Assembly (NCBI GenBank): GCA_963169105.1
Contig: OY720642.1
Span: 76,672,716 to 76,736,715, forward strand
Length of the DNA stretch: 64,000 nt
Source: Ceriagrion tenellum
Lineage: Eukaryota > Arthropoda > Insecta > Odonata > Coenagrionidae
Direction of reading: 5' to 3'
Of this stretch, positions 23,226-34,194 are shown in pieces. Made by a program: the position numbers and the translations under genes. The stretch's first letter is position 1. Each line of letters starts with the position of its first letter. The notes under the pieces are model-generated. The model was given only the letters and a program-made list of their open reading frames with translations, made no database searches and was not told where the DNA came from.

Positions 23226-23270
23226 GGTGTAAAAAAGTGAAAAGGTGTTCACCTTTTCACTTTTTACACC
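23226..23270. repeat. Near-perfect hairpin, 21-22 bp arms
   Basis: ggtgtaaaaaagtgaaaagg (start of the left arm, 23226-23247) faces the right arm 23250-23270 across a two-base TT turn, with one unpaired A. It would also form an intrinsic stem in RNA, but there is no gene context. Confidence 0.85.
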
Positions 23271-23445
23271 TAGACCTCGGCGATAGTTTTTCAAATCGAG
23301 ATATAATGCTTTCAGCATATCTGTTAGTTTCAGTAGCAACTAATTCAAATATGGACAAAGGAAAATATTTTGTCAAGCATTCATATGGTTCCAAATTGTC
23401 GAAACCGTGCACACACTGTTTACTGATGACGCTGGGAACAGACTG

Positions 23446-23652
23446 TTATCCTTTATTCTTACTCCAAGATGCCGTGGTAAGCATCAAGCTATGTGTTGAC
23501 AGCAAAAGCTCAGCTGGCATGATATCGTCTATGTCCTCCTCTTCCTCATTCTCTGTTTCATCACTATCTTCATAATCACTTCTGCTGTCTTTTTCCAAGG
23601 CCTGTCTAATATCTTCATCATCAATTGTCCTGTTCCTCTTTACCCCACTCAT
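23446..23652 (-). pseudogene. Acidic N-terminus-like frame, possibly piggyBac-type
   Basis: From the ATG at 23650-23652 the frame reads MSGVKRNRTIDDEDIRQALE, then a run dominated by Asp, Glu and Ser up to DIDDI, and ends at 23446. An acidic leader of the type DEDIxxxLE...E/D-rich is typical of piggyBac-family transposases, but no catalytic domain follows. The match rests on composition only. It lies directly downstream of the GIY-YIG remnant on the same strand, so it could instead be unrelated tail sequence. Confidence 0.3.
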
Positions 23653-23754
23653 TTCTGAAGGACGAGGATATAAATAACTAAGAATCTGGTAATCTGAATC
23701 TGGTACTGGCAATTGAATGGCACATCTACCTCCTTTTCCGGTGGATTTCAATTG

Positions 23755-24120
23755 CCTCCTTGGCAAGGCAATTCAAGTAACCTTTGGAGTGGCAAAGTGA
23801 ATGAGTTTTATGCCATTTTAATAGATGGTCCAGGTGAAAACTATGTTCAGCAATAGCCGATTTTTCCAATTGCCCTAGCCTCAGATACGTTGACGCTCTC
23901 TAATTCTAGTTTCCACTGCGTGGCTCATCTCCCCGAAGTAAACCTTACCACATTCACAGGGATCATTGTACACCCTGACGTTTTTAGGCCAATGGGATCA
24001 TTTGCCTTTCCTTTCCAATCTGATATTTGAGTTTGAGATTTTCTCTGGGTTTAGAGTGTTTAATTGGATAGGTTCTAGACAAAATTCTATGAAAGACAAC
24101 ATTTCTATGAAAGCTAGTTG
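23755..24120 (-). pseudogene. GIY-YIG endonuclease remnant of a Penelope-like element
   Basis: The minus strand near 23980 reads VRVYNDPCECGKVYFGEMSH and continues AVETRIRERQR, the GIY-YIG signature region (Y...C.CGK.Y.G......TRI.EH.R). After a stop and one frame shift it continues QLEKSAIAEHSFHLDH, then KWHKTHSLCHSKGYLNCLAK, the usual tail of Penelope-type proteins. The expected G-Y of the first motif and an E-H of the helix are altered. It belongs to a different lineage from the copy at 50048 (CECGK versus CNDCG). The reverse transcriptase is absent. Confidence 0.82.
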
Positions 24121-24607
24121 CTTGATTTTGTCTTTTTATAGTACATTAATCTGTTCAATTAGTTTACTTGTCAAAAGGCTGTCAACAGTTTGATGGTTCC
24201 AAAGAGATGCATCCATTTCACCAGTATGCCCTTAGGTCTCTAGTATCTCATATCACAGTGATCTTTTCACTTCATGCACTTAAGGTCACCCTTCTAGTGT
24301 AAGGAGGTTTTGATTCTAACACTATTCTCACCTTAACATGATAACATCAAAAAACAATAACAAAGATTCTTGTAGCCTCCAACGAGTTATACCTTACGTG
24401 TACCATCTCCATTATAATGTTTTATTTAACCATGAGTGTAGTTTCGTTATGAACTATCTAAATGGGTCTTACCTTATGCATGCACCATATTATTGATTCA
24501 AAAAACATAAAATAATGACTCAATGTAAACTTTAAGCAGTAAGGCCATGATACAAAATAATTTAACAATTACACTGAAAAAATTACATATCACTTCTCTT
24601 ATTTCAG

Positions 24608-25017
24608 ATGCTTAGTCGCCAGGCATTCAAACAATATTGCATCACAACCCTTCCATGCTGAAGGTGACTGGCCACATTTTAGCTGTGGCTGAATCAGCAA
24701 GCATACTTGGTCTGGATATGCATGAACATGATGGTATTGTTCCAGAAAGAGCACCCAGTCACGAGAGCAAGAGTCACCCTTTGAAGAAAGCTGACAAGGA
24801 ATCTCTAAGTGCTGTGGTTGAGGCTATGAATTTAAGACCTCTAGCTTCTGCCCAATGACTTCAAACCAAAACCCTTGACTCCACAGCTTTGGCCCAATGG
24901 CTTCAAGCTCTGCAGTGTCCTCAGCCCAATGGATGATGGTGACCAATGGTGGCTTCAGCCCAATGAATGGTGCCTAGCAGTGGATGGTGGATGGGATGCA
25001 TTCTGCTCCAGCAAATT
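24608..25017 (+). pseudogene. Exon-like block, copy 2, unidentified peptide
   Basis: An acceptor-like cttctcttatttcag precedes it and a donor-like tttg-gtgagtcc ends it, as in copy 1. The frame open from 24637 to 24858 reads HILAVAESASILGLDMHEHD, then GIVPERAPSHESKSHPLKKA and a short tail ending LRPLASAQ. A small deletion replaces the Gln-rich stretch of copy 1 and shifts the frame. The rest of the block has a short repeated word, ggcccaatgg. No protein family recognised. Confidence 0.35.
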
Positions 25018-25330
25018 TGGTGAGTCCTATTTCAGATTTCACATACTTACTTTTTTGTGGGACTATGGTAGTGCTACTGAATTTTAATGTCAGGTGGCAT
25101 TGTGGATGGAGTCGCTGTTCTTTTAATCATTGATATTGCATGGCAAGGAGTTTCTGTATATAGGGTGGGATTTAGCGGTGCGGCAATATATGAAACAACA
25201 CTCTCCGTTAAGGATTGACACAGCACTACTACAGCGCCACAAAAATAATACAATCAAAAGACGTCCAATATGCAACATAGTAAGCATTTTGCTATTCATA
25301 TACTGTAAGTTAACAATACTCAATGTCATT

Positions 25331-26030
25331 ACTAGCCTGGTCTGAATTTGAATTTTTCCTGTCTCCTTAGTCTCCAGCAGCTGTCAACCTAGTTCTTCCC
25401 ATAGCCGATTTGATTACTTGTATGCTCGTAGTAATTACTAGGCTGAGTAGGGTTTAAAAACATCTTATACATCTGTGAAAAATGGTGTTCATTTCCAAGT
25501 TTAGGCAACATTGTCTATTCATTAATAATTCAGTAGGAGTTAATCCCATCAAAATTGTGTTAGGTGTAAATCTATGATGATATCAATAACATAGGTAGGC
25601 AGGGGGTGAGATTGTCTAGTTGTGGGTACTTGAGGAAGCTAACTGTTTATTATAATACACAATGGAACTACTGCTTTGGGAACAAGTCCATAGTCAACTT
25701 TTTGCCAGTTAAATGGGAGGAAGGAATTGTATTTTTGGTGTTCTTAATTTTGAAAAAAAAAATATTAGCTCCTTAAAACTATACCTTTTCAAATTTTGTG
25801 AAGGTTTATCTTATCCCTCTCCAATGTTTTGTCATCCTAGTTCCCAAAGTCCAAACCCATCCAATTTATCCAATTTTTTTATATCCTGTTCCATTGCAAT
25901 ATTAGATATCCAACCTGATATTAGATGCTGGAAGTAGTCACTCCTGGTGATGCTGTTCATTGAAGGTTTTTTCTAAAATAGAGCGACAATCTGGAAAAAA
26001 TTTCCATGAAAATTCCCTTTCATAAATATC
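25331..26030. other. Unassigned AT-rich stretch
   Basis: I see no element, repeat or gene signal here beyond short chance frames. Confidence 0.4.
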
Positions 26031-27700
26031 TTGAGCTATATATATCTTTTATCCTTTAGATCACTATATTTCTTGATAGAGTCCCTCACATTTTCTGAAG
26101 AATATTCCTCGTACTACCACCAACCTTATCACATATCTTAGTCTTTTCAAATAACCAATACTATACCACTGTGACTACAATGTTAACCTTTTCCAGCACT
26201 AAATTTGTCGAGAATTTGTTGTATTCTTAGGAAAGCACCATTACTAAATATTATCTGATTATAAAATAAACTAAAAATATAACTTCAACAAATTGCTAAT
26301 CATAAAATTTATACCCTAACCATCACCAACTTTAACAATTTAACATTACTACATCTCTCAGGCTACAGAGTAATTATACTCAATTTCGACCCTATTCTTG
26401 ACAATTTGAATCTGAATTTAACTTCCCAAGAAATCACCATTACTGCATATTCCCAACAAAAATTTTTTCTACCGATTAAAGGAACATATGAACAAAGGAA
26501 CTAACTAACTTATCTGGCAGCCATCCTCCAACACCGCAAACCGCATAATACCGCAAACTGTCATGAGGGATTTTATTTATATAATAGTGTTTTACCTTTT
26601 CACATTGGCTTTCGCCATTTCGTTTGATGTGGGAGTATTAGGCTTCTCATTTCCTTGGTTGCTTTATTGTTTTTCAATTCACATTTTGCCCTTTCTTACT
26701 CATTTTCCTCGATTCCCTCACTCCTACCCCTTAAGTTCTCTATGATGACCCAGTGTTCCAATCATCAAGGGTATGGTTTGGACCATGTTTTTAAGAGAAC
26801 TATATAAAACCTACCTAAAGGGTCATCCTTTAGGATCTTCCTACAACACCTACGCTTTCTCCTTCCAATTGCGAGTGAAAGACTCCTCCCTGTACTTGCC
26901 CTACATACTGCATTTCTGACTTCATGTCACAAGTTACACCCAGTGCCAAAATGTCACATCATATTTTAGGATTACTGTCACAATATTCCTTGGAGAAGTA
27001 GTTTTACTTTATCCCTCTTCAATATTTTGCCACCCTAGTTCTCATAGTGCTACAATAGGGCATTAATATACCTCTATATTCACCATATCACTAAATTCCT
27101 TTATAGAGCTCAGTCTTTGGGAAATTCAGTTGCTACATCTGTACAGCTACAATTTTCAACCTTTCCATCACTGGAAACTTTTCAGGTACATATCTTATTG
27201 TTAGATGGATAACCATTGTTGTACTTCTCCAACAACAATTTATATTCTAACCATCACCAACTTTCTCAGGAGAATTTTACTTCAGCTACATTCTTTTCAT
27301 TTTCCACACAAGGAGGGATTTTATTCTTCTGCAAATTACAACTAATTACAACTGCTTTTAGTCTAGAGTCAGGATATTCATTCATTAAAAGTACAACTAA
27401 TATATCAATGGCATCTACTGCTACTTGCTAATGAATCACTATATCACTTTTGATAGCCAATTTTTTAAAGAAATTTCACTCAAAAAGAGGTACCACTATT
27501 AAATTTTGCCAGTAAGAATTAATTTTCCTTAATAACTTTCTTGAAGCATTGAATCTCTAGAGAAACTTCCATTGGTACAAATCTCCAGCGACGACCTTTG
27601 ATTTGAAGGATTTTTGTTCCTTGAGAAATTACCACAGCTAAGTTGCAAATTTTAACCTCACCATCATTTACTCTCTGAAGTGAGATTAATCCGTAACAAA
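26030..27700. repeat. Highly decayed tandem repeat, block 3
   Basis: Successive variants of the 80-90 bp pattern: caaataaccaatactatacc near 26150, accattactaaatatt near 26237, ccatcaccaactttaacaat near 26322, accattactgcatattccc near 26444, cagttgctacatctgtacag near 27128, ccatcaccaactttctcagg near 27253, gggattttattcttctgcaa near 27314, and similar up to 27680. Unit identity is low, so the repeat is old. Confidence 0.45.
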
Positions 27701-29854
27701 TTAGGGAACGTAGTCTCTCAGGCTACTGACTAATTACATAATAGGGAGGAAACAAGTTACGTCATTCATCTCACAAAAGAGTAGTGAAAGCCATGTTAGC
27801 AGACTTCCCTTGGGCGTCGTTTTTTTTATAGGTAATAAATCAAGAGTTGTTATTTTACAGCATTATTTTATTGACAATAGAATTCAAATTACAAGAGATT
27901 TGAAATTTTGCATCAGAGGCTCTTGTGCTTCAATTGCTCCTAGTAGAAGTCATAACCTGGCCATCCTCTGCCTTTCTTATCTGCAAAGAAAAGGAAGTCA
28001 AAGGCATAAGTAAAACTTCACAACTGTCATGAATTAAGTGGGAGAAAGGTACTTTTTCAACATTGTTGTTGAGACAAAGTTGTTTCCCATATTTTGCAAG
28101 CAATTCTGCGCCATCACTCACATCATCGAATATTCCCCAGTTTCCTCATACAAGTACAAAGAAGTTTAACAATGGTGCTTCCATTTTCATTCCATTGTGG
28201 TATCAAACATTGTATTCCTAATAAACATAATATATCAATCCCTCTCATTCATGTAAAGTTCAGGAAGAAGTGTCTTGTCCTTCACAATAACAACCCTCTC
28301 TATATACGATCGGCAGCCATATCCTCTAAATACTTCCTTCAGCTCCTTTTCCTTTGGGACTATTATCCTTCTTGTGATGTTGTTGCTTGCATGAAGGTGT
28401 GGCATGGAATTCATATGGCTGCCAAACATTACGTAGTGTTTATTTAGAATGAGAACAGTAGAATGCATCGCACCGGGCATCCATGGCTTCCATCCATCAG
28501 ATTAGGCATTCCAATCTAACTACAAATTATAACCGTGGTGATCCTTACGGGCATCGTTTCTGCCATAAAGGTGTGTAAAGGAGGAGGTATAAAAGTTACA
28601 CATGGAGGATATGATGGAAGCATTCATGAATTTCAAAAGGAAAATACTTGAATTGTCCTACAAGTTGTACAGTTTGGACAGGGCTTCTCTCTCACAACTT
28701 TTCAAGGAACTCCTACTTCCAGTGCGTCTTCACATAGTACATCCGTGGCTGTTAATACTGCTGTCCATATAATCTGCCAGGTTCTAGAGAAATATATTCA
28801 GAAATAGCCTCGTACTTGCAGGCAATATTTAGAATTAGCCGTTTAGTTCAACAGTTCAATTTAGAGGATGGAGGATAAGGTGCCAACTGGTACATATTTG
28901 CCAATTGAAGAGGTATGAGTGAAGGATAGTAAAATTCCCAGGGGTCTTTTGATAGAAATTTTTCCCTAATAGCTAAAGGCAAATGGACCTATCCTGTTCA
29001 CTGGGGTGAGGATACATATTTCCGTTTCCACGCCCTGTTTAAATGTATTTTAATTCTTGCAGTTGATTTTGCCATTAACCTCGTCTTTGCTTAAAAATGA
29101 ATTTTTCAATAACAAACTTGCGGGTATTTACAGGTTTTAGGGCAGGAATCCATTTGACCTAATGCACTACCATAAAAGCACTGCTAACTTGGTTATTTCT
29201 AATTACGTAGGGATTTCTTAGTGAGAGACACAAGAGTTGCAAGGGGGGGTGGAGGAGGATAGGGGTGAGAGGAAGCGAGCAGTATAATGCAGTGTCATAA
29301 TTTCACCTGTGAGGAGGAGAACTAAGGATACTTTTTGGGGAAGGCAATTGTGTGATATATATACAAGTGTTTTTGATCCGGGGGGGGGGGGGGGGGGGGC
29401 TAAAAACCATGCCTGATGTATGAATGAAATTTGAATGAGCTGTAAACTTCTTCAGTTGGAGACACTAAAGATATCACCGAAATGTTTCCGATTCGGTGGA
29501 AGGCTACCTTGGAAGTACACCTGTTTACTGCAGAGCCTGCCTTAGGCAATTTCCTTGACTACTACTGAACGAACATTGAAGCGAGCAGTATATTAAATGT
29601 TTTGATCTAATTATTCATTAGGTCATAACAGGATATCCAACCTAGCTGAAGTTGGGATGTCAATTCTGAATAACAAGCACACAGACAGAGACTTCGATTA
29701 CTTTCTTTTGACTCTACACATTTTGCTTACTTCTTCAATTGCTCCATAGAAGACCTCTGAGTCACTGCGACCATTATATTAGCAAACATTCACAATTACG
29801 TGATCGTAATCGCATGATGATTGTAGGGGAACTCTTAAAACTCCTTCTTAAAAA
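27701..29854. other. Unassigned region with a 20-G run
   Basis: No coding domain or repeat is recognised. A run of 20 G lies at 29380-29399. Short open frames (up to 117 codons at 28094-28447) lack domain signatures. Confidence 0.4.
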
Positions 29855-30330
29855 CCTGACCGGTAGAGCGCCGTAACCGTTAGCAGGGAAAGCTGCACGT
29901 AGTGCAGGTACTACGAAGGCTGGTAACCTTGCATACTCTATTACAACTTACGTCAAAATGTTGCCTCAGACAGCTGAAGCCACGATGGGCGGAGGAAGCT
30001 GGATGAGGTTGGCCCATGCTGTTGCATTAGATGGCTGTAGTCTGGCATTGTGGTCAGGAGTTTCAGTTGCCAGAACGGAAATATCCCCTAGATTGCCCTG
30101 GGTTTGCATGAAAGTAGGTATCAGTAGGTAGAGTTGTGATTGTGGCGTGCTATGCACCAGTGGATGGAGAGAGTGACAGTGTGAAAGATGAGTTTTGGGA
30201 AAAACAGAGAGGTTTTGAATGAATGTGAAATTTAGGTGAGTGTGTGCTTGGAAAAAGGATTGTTTGTGATACACATGTATACTTGGCAAAGGGATGATTG
30301 TAAAGGGAGTCACAAAGTAGCCTCACAGAG
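29855..30330 (+). pseudogene. LINE 5' region, first partial copy
   Basis: The segment aaaacctgaccggtagagcg (29855) to about 30330 looks like a LINE 5' leader followed by a shrunken endonuclease. It shares gaagccacgatgggc at 29978 with 30342, ctagattgc.ctgggttygcatgaaagtagg at 30088 with 30662, gcaccagtggatggagagag at 30155 with 30728, and the gtgtgtgct.ggaaaaaggatt phrase at 30238 with 30929. The GDMNG motif block present in the second copy is deleted here. It sits head-to-tail with the next copy. Confidence 0.7.
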
Positions 30331-30336
30331 CCGAAG

Positions 30337-32505
30337 CCACGATGGGCCGCAGAAGCTGAATAAGGTTGGCCCATTAAGATACAGACATAGCAATACAGCC
30401 TGGACTATCGGTACTTGGAATGTGAGAGGAGTATATGGAAAGGTGCATGATTGTTGAATGAAATGAAAGTGAGACAAATGGATGTTTTGTGTGCCTGTAA
30501 AAGTAAGCGGAAGGGGCGAGATGTTGTTACTATAGAATGCGGTGGTCTGGCACTGTGATCAGGAGTTGATGATAATGGATAATGTACATGGCAGTCAAGG
30601 TGTAGGACTCATTCTTAATGAGAGAGCTAAGTTACTGGTAAGGAAGTACAAGTTAGTATCCCCTAGATTGCTTTGGGTTCGCATGAAAGTAGGTATTAGG
30701 AGAGTTGTGATTGTGGCGTGCTGTGCACCAGTGGATGGAGAGAGTGACAGTGTGAAAGATGAGTTTTGGGAAAAACTGATAGAGGTTTTGAATGAATGTG
30801 ATCCTGGTGAGAGAATAATTTTACTAGGTGACATGAATGGGGTGGGTTGGTGTGAGGCAGGATTCATCTGAGAGAGTGGTAGGGCCTTTCGGTGACCCTC
30901 GAGTGAATGATAATGGTGAAAACTTGGTGAGTGTGTGCTGGGAAAAAGGATTGTTTGTGTCGAATACACGTCATGCTGGAAGAATACTTGTTGTATACAT
31001 GTATGTGGAGCAGACCACTACTTGGTACTCCCCAAAGTGAATCTGGGCAGAAAGTGGGTGCCAAGGAAGAATGCTGCGTGTAAGCAGTTGAGAGTCAAGA
31101 AAGTGGAGAGGTTGCTAGACAGTTAGGTAAGAATGCAATATGGTTGCAGGCTTGAGGATGCTCTACTGTTGAAGCAGAGAGAATGGGACAAGCATATCAG
31201 AAACGAGAACGTACATTATGCATGAGTGTGTTTAAAAGGAGTGTATGTGGAAAAGGAGTGGTAGGAAGAATGAAAGGTGATGTTTGGTGGAATGAGGAAG
31301 TGAAAATTGCAGTCAGGGAAAAGAAAGAGGCAAGCAAGATGCAGAGCGATTTTGAAGGCAATAAAAAGCAGTTTTGGAAGTGGGTAAAAAGGGCTAAGGG
31401 GCTAAGATTGGTGGAGGCAGGGAAAGAATGCGTTAAGGAAGAAAAGTGGAGAGATCATGTGGGATGAGAGCAATATCAGGGACTGCTGGAAGGAGTAATT
31501 TGTAGAATTATACAATTATGTGTTGTGTGCTAGTGTAGGTGCTGAGTACGAGCCTTGCGAAGTAGTATGTGATGATGGAAAAGGAGATCAGTAAGAATGA
31601 GGTCGTATCGGCTAAGAGAGTATTGAAAAATGGAAAGGCTGCAGGAGTAGATGTGATATCCAGGGTAATGTTGAAGATGTTCGTAATTGACTTATTTGTC
31701 GGCTGTGTGAACTATATAACATATGCTTGCAGACTTCCGTTGTTCCAGTGGATTGGATGAATGTAATCATCGTTCCAGAGCACAATTGGAAGAAAGGAAA
31801 GACCGAATATAGTGACCACCTTTTCGCACTTCAGCAAGTGATTTGTGGAAGGTTTTGAAGGATTGAATGTCATGATGGCAATGTATGATAATAGTAAGGC
31901 AAGTGTCAGAGATGTCACCATGGCTGTTTAATGTATCTATGGATAAATGTGTTAGGGATGCATGTAGTGAAAACGACAGTGTTTTGATTGTAAACATGCG
32001 AGAATGGAATTGAAGGTAAATTCGTGCAAGATTAGCAGTTGATAAAAGAGACGTGTGAATGCTGGAAGGAAAGCTCTTCATTATTCACTATATCATATCA
32101 AGGAGTGAGTGCTTGTCTAAGAAAGCGAAAATTGCCATGTACAAAAGTGTACTTCTCCCCACAGTTATTTGAGGAGTATTTGTGGCAAAAGTAGGATGGA
32201 TAGGGTCAGGAATGAGTGGGTCATGAATGAATGTGGGTTAAATGCTCCAGTAATGGACGTGTATGAAAGTAGTGTGCTTCGTTGGCTTGGCCATGTTGAG
32301 AGAAAGGATGAGAGTCGAATAACGAAACAGATATATGAGAGTAGAATGAATGGTGCGAGAGGTAGAGGTAGGCCGAGAAATGTAAGGAGTCTTAAAAACA
32401 GGAGGGCATGTATGAAACAGTGTATGTTATGAGTAAGTTAGTGATATAAATTCATGCTTCCCCCATCCCTTCCCCCAAGTAAGTAAGTAAGTAACAAAGT
32501 AAGAT
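30337..32505 (+). pseudogene. LINE with AP-endonuclease and RT scraps
   Basis: Frames in order: the endonuclease start TIGTWNVRGVYGKVHD near 30410, SQGVGLILNERAKLLVRKYK near 30600, VVIVACCAPVDGESDSVKDE near 30705, and the catalytic-loop ERIILLGDMNG near 30810. Then come a linker (KKEASKMQSDFEGNKKQFWK at about 31330), the reverse-transcriptase start EISKNEVVSAKRVLKNGKAA near 31580, a VDWMN.IIVP block, and after a large deletion SVLRWLGHVERKDESRITKQ near 32270 with GARGRGRPR. The catalytic YADD portion is gone. It ends in a gtaa-type microsatellite (32478-32500), a usual 3' tail for some LINEs. Stops and shifts separate the blocks. Confidence 0.85.
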
Positions 32506-32569
32506 ATGTGATTTTTGCTTCAAAGAATTATTTTTGAGAGCCATTTTGGAAAGAAGGTACCCTTAGCAT

Positions 32570-34170
32570 AAACCTCATTGCCTCGATAAATTTAATGATC
32601 GCTTTAATGGTTACTTTTGATTTTTCATTTTTTCCAGGATACTACTGGTGGACGCTAAGCAAAAATTACAGAGGCAAAGCTGCGGTGGCGACAGCCTGAG
32701 GGGGATATTGGCCTGAGCTACATATTATACTTTTCCAACAATGCTATGTACACATGTATTTTTTGAGACAAAAATAAACAATCCAAGAAACAACGTTGTG
32801 TTAGCTTCATTTCGGTATCATCATAATCCTTTCCATCCGTCCCTAGGGAATTAACTAGGGGTACAGGATGACCATGGAAGGGTGTCAAGAAAAGGAACAA
32901 CCTCCTCTCCTCTGCTAGCTACTCCAATAGCTAGCCTAAATGCCTATCACAAAAATGAAATGTTGGGCAGCAGTACGAGGAGGGTGTGGTGGGAATCTTT
33001 CCGCTTGTACACCGAGGGGGAAAAGATAAAATGGAGAGGAAAGAGGAGGGGTACCTTCAGGAGAGGTAGTGGTTCCCTCAGATCACGTGGTGACGATTGT
33101 ACACCCTGCGACCGGGTCACCTTCACCCTCATCACCGGGAACGGACGGGAGCGGGAGATACGAATGGAGGAAAAGAAGGCGAGGGTAAGGGGTGGGCAAG
33201 GGTAAAAACAAAGAAGAGCTCGAACTCTCGAACAACTTCACTAATGACCGAAACAGAATCAGGTCCTAAATTAAAATGCCACAGTCCGCCTTCGAATCCG
33301 CGAAGGAACTTTCCCCTAGGAGAATACTCACTGACTTCCTCCGCGCTTCCCCTCCCGGTCCCACATAACTTCTCCGCGTACAGGCAACTCGTAAATTCGG
33401 ATTACTTAAAGAAGACTAGGAAAATGTGATACCTCTAGTACATCAAGATTTGATTCAAATCATTACGATAAATATAGCAATGTTACTAAATTGTAAACAT
33501 GCCCTCAGAATACAGCCGTTACATTGCCGTGCTTATACAAAAATCCATGCAACCCAAGAATCATCTGGTCCCGATGAAATTCATGCCAGAGTTAATAAAG
33601 AATTAGCGTCAGAAATAGCAACGTACTTGAAAAATCTCCATCAGAACATCGTGTCTCTTACTATTGGCAAATCCCGAACATTACTCCCATCTATAAAGGT
33701 GGCGATAAGGAAGACCCCTGTAACTATAGACCTCTCTCTCTCACGTCCATCTCACGCAATGGAATGGGAAAAAATCATTTACGAAAGTTTAATGTAGACT
33801 TCTCTGCTGGGCGTTCAACGAATTTTGCTAGAGCCAAACTATTATGGTAGGAACGAGAACAGGGGAAATAGACTGAAAAACCGATATATTTAAAATGTAA
33901 TTTCTTTCACGCACAATAAGGGACCATAGTAGTTCCGATAGTACAATTCATGGATACTGACTAGGTTAAAAAGGTTTTTTCACTAGTGCTAATATTTTAA
34001 CATGATAAGCTACTAGAGTTAACATTATTAGCTACTAATCTCGCATGCAACCTCCTGCATTATATACTCTTTCATGTTTAAAACCTTATACTGCTATTTA
34101 ACTGTCGAAATTATTATACTAACCAGCATATTGAGTAGTGCACTACATGGTAGCATTTACTTGTATGTAA
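32570..34170 (+). pseudogene. CR1-like LINE, partial copy a
   Basis: At 33540-33800 adjoining frames give SSGPDEIHARVNKELASEIA, then TYLKNLHQNIVSLTI, then (frame shifted) ITPIYKGGDKEDPCNYRPLS. These are motifs 0-2 of a CR1/Jockey-type reverse transcriptase (KATGPDGIP.RVLKELA...; ITPIYKGGDK.DPCNYRPISL). Upstream YRQLVNSDYLKKTRKM near 33380 is the linker. The sequence from about 33895 (cacaataagggaccata) onward is the 3' end, shared with copies b and c. The catalytic core is deleted. Confidence 0.8.
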
Positions 34171-34194
34171 CATTCTTCTAATTTCTGATCTGAC

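Larger units (their letters stand above)
20450..25330. repeat. Tandem segmental duplication, copy 2
   Basis: This is the colinear partner of 12075-20340 (block list given there). It lacks the Tc1-like element and Rep-B of copy 1 but holds a GIY-YIG remnant (23755-24120), an acidic frame (23446-23652) and a hairpin (23226-23270) absent from copy 1. The right edge is set where ctccatgtcattac near 20320 meets ctcaatgtcattac near 25318. Confidence 0.75.

Noticed and set aside
29380..29399. 20-G run as a G-quadruplex regulatory site
   Set aside because: A lone homopolymer in unassigned DNA with no gene nearby. Its length may also be a sequencing artefact.
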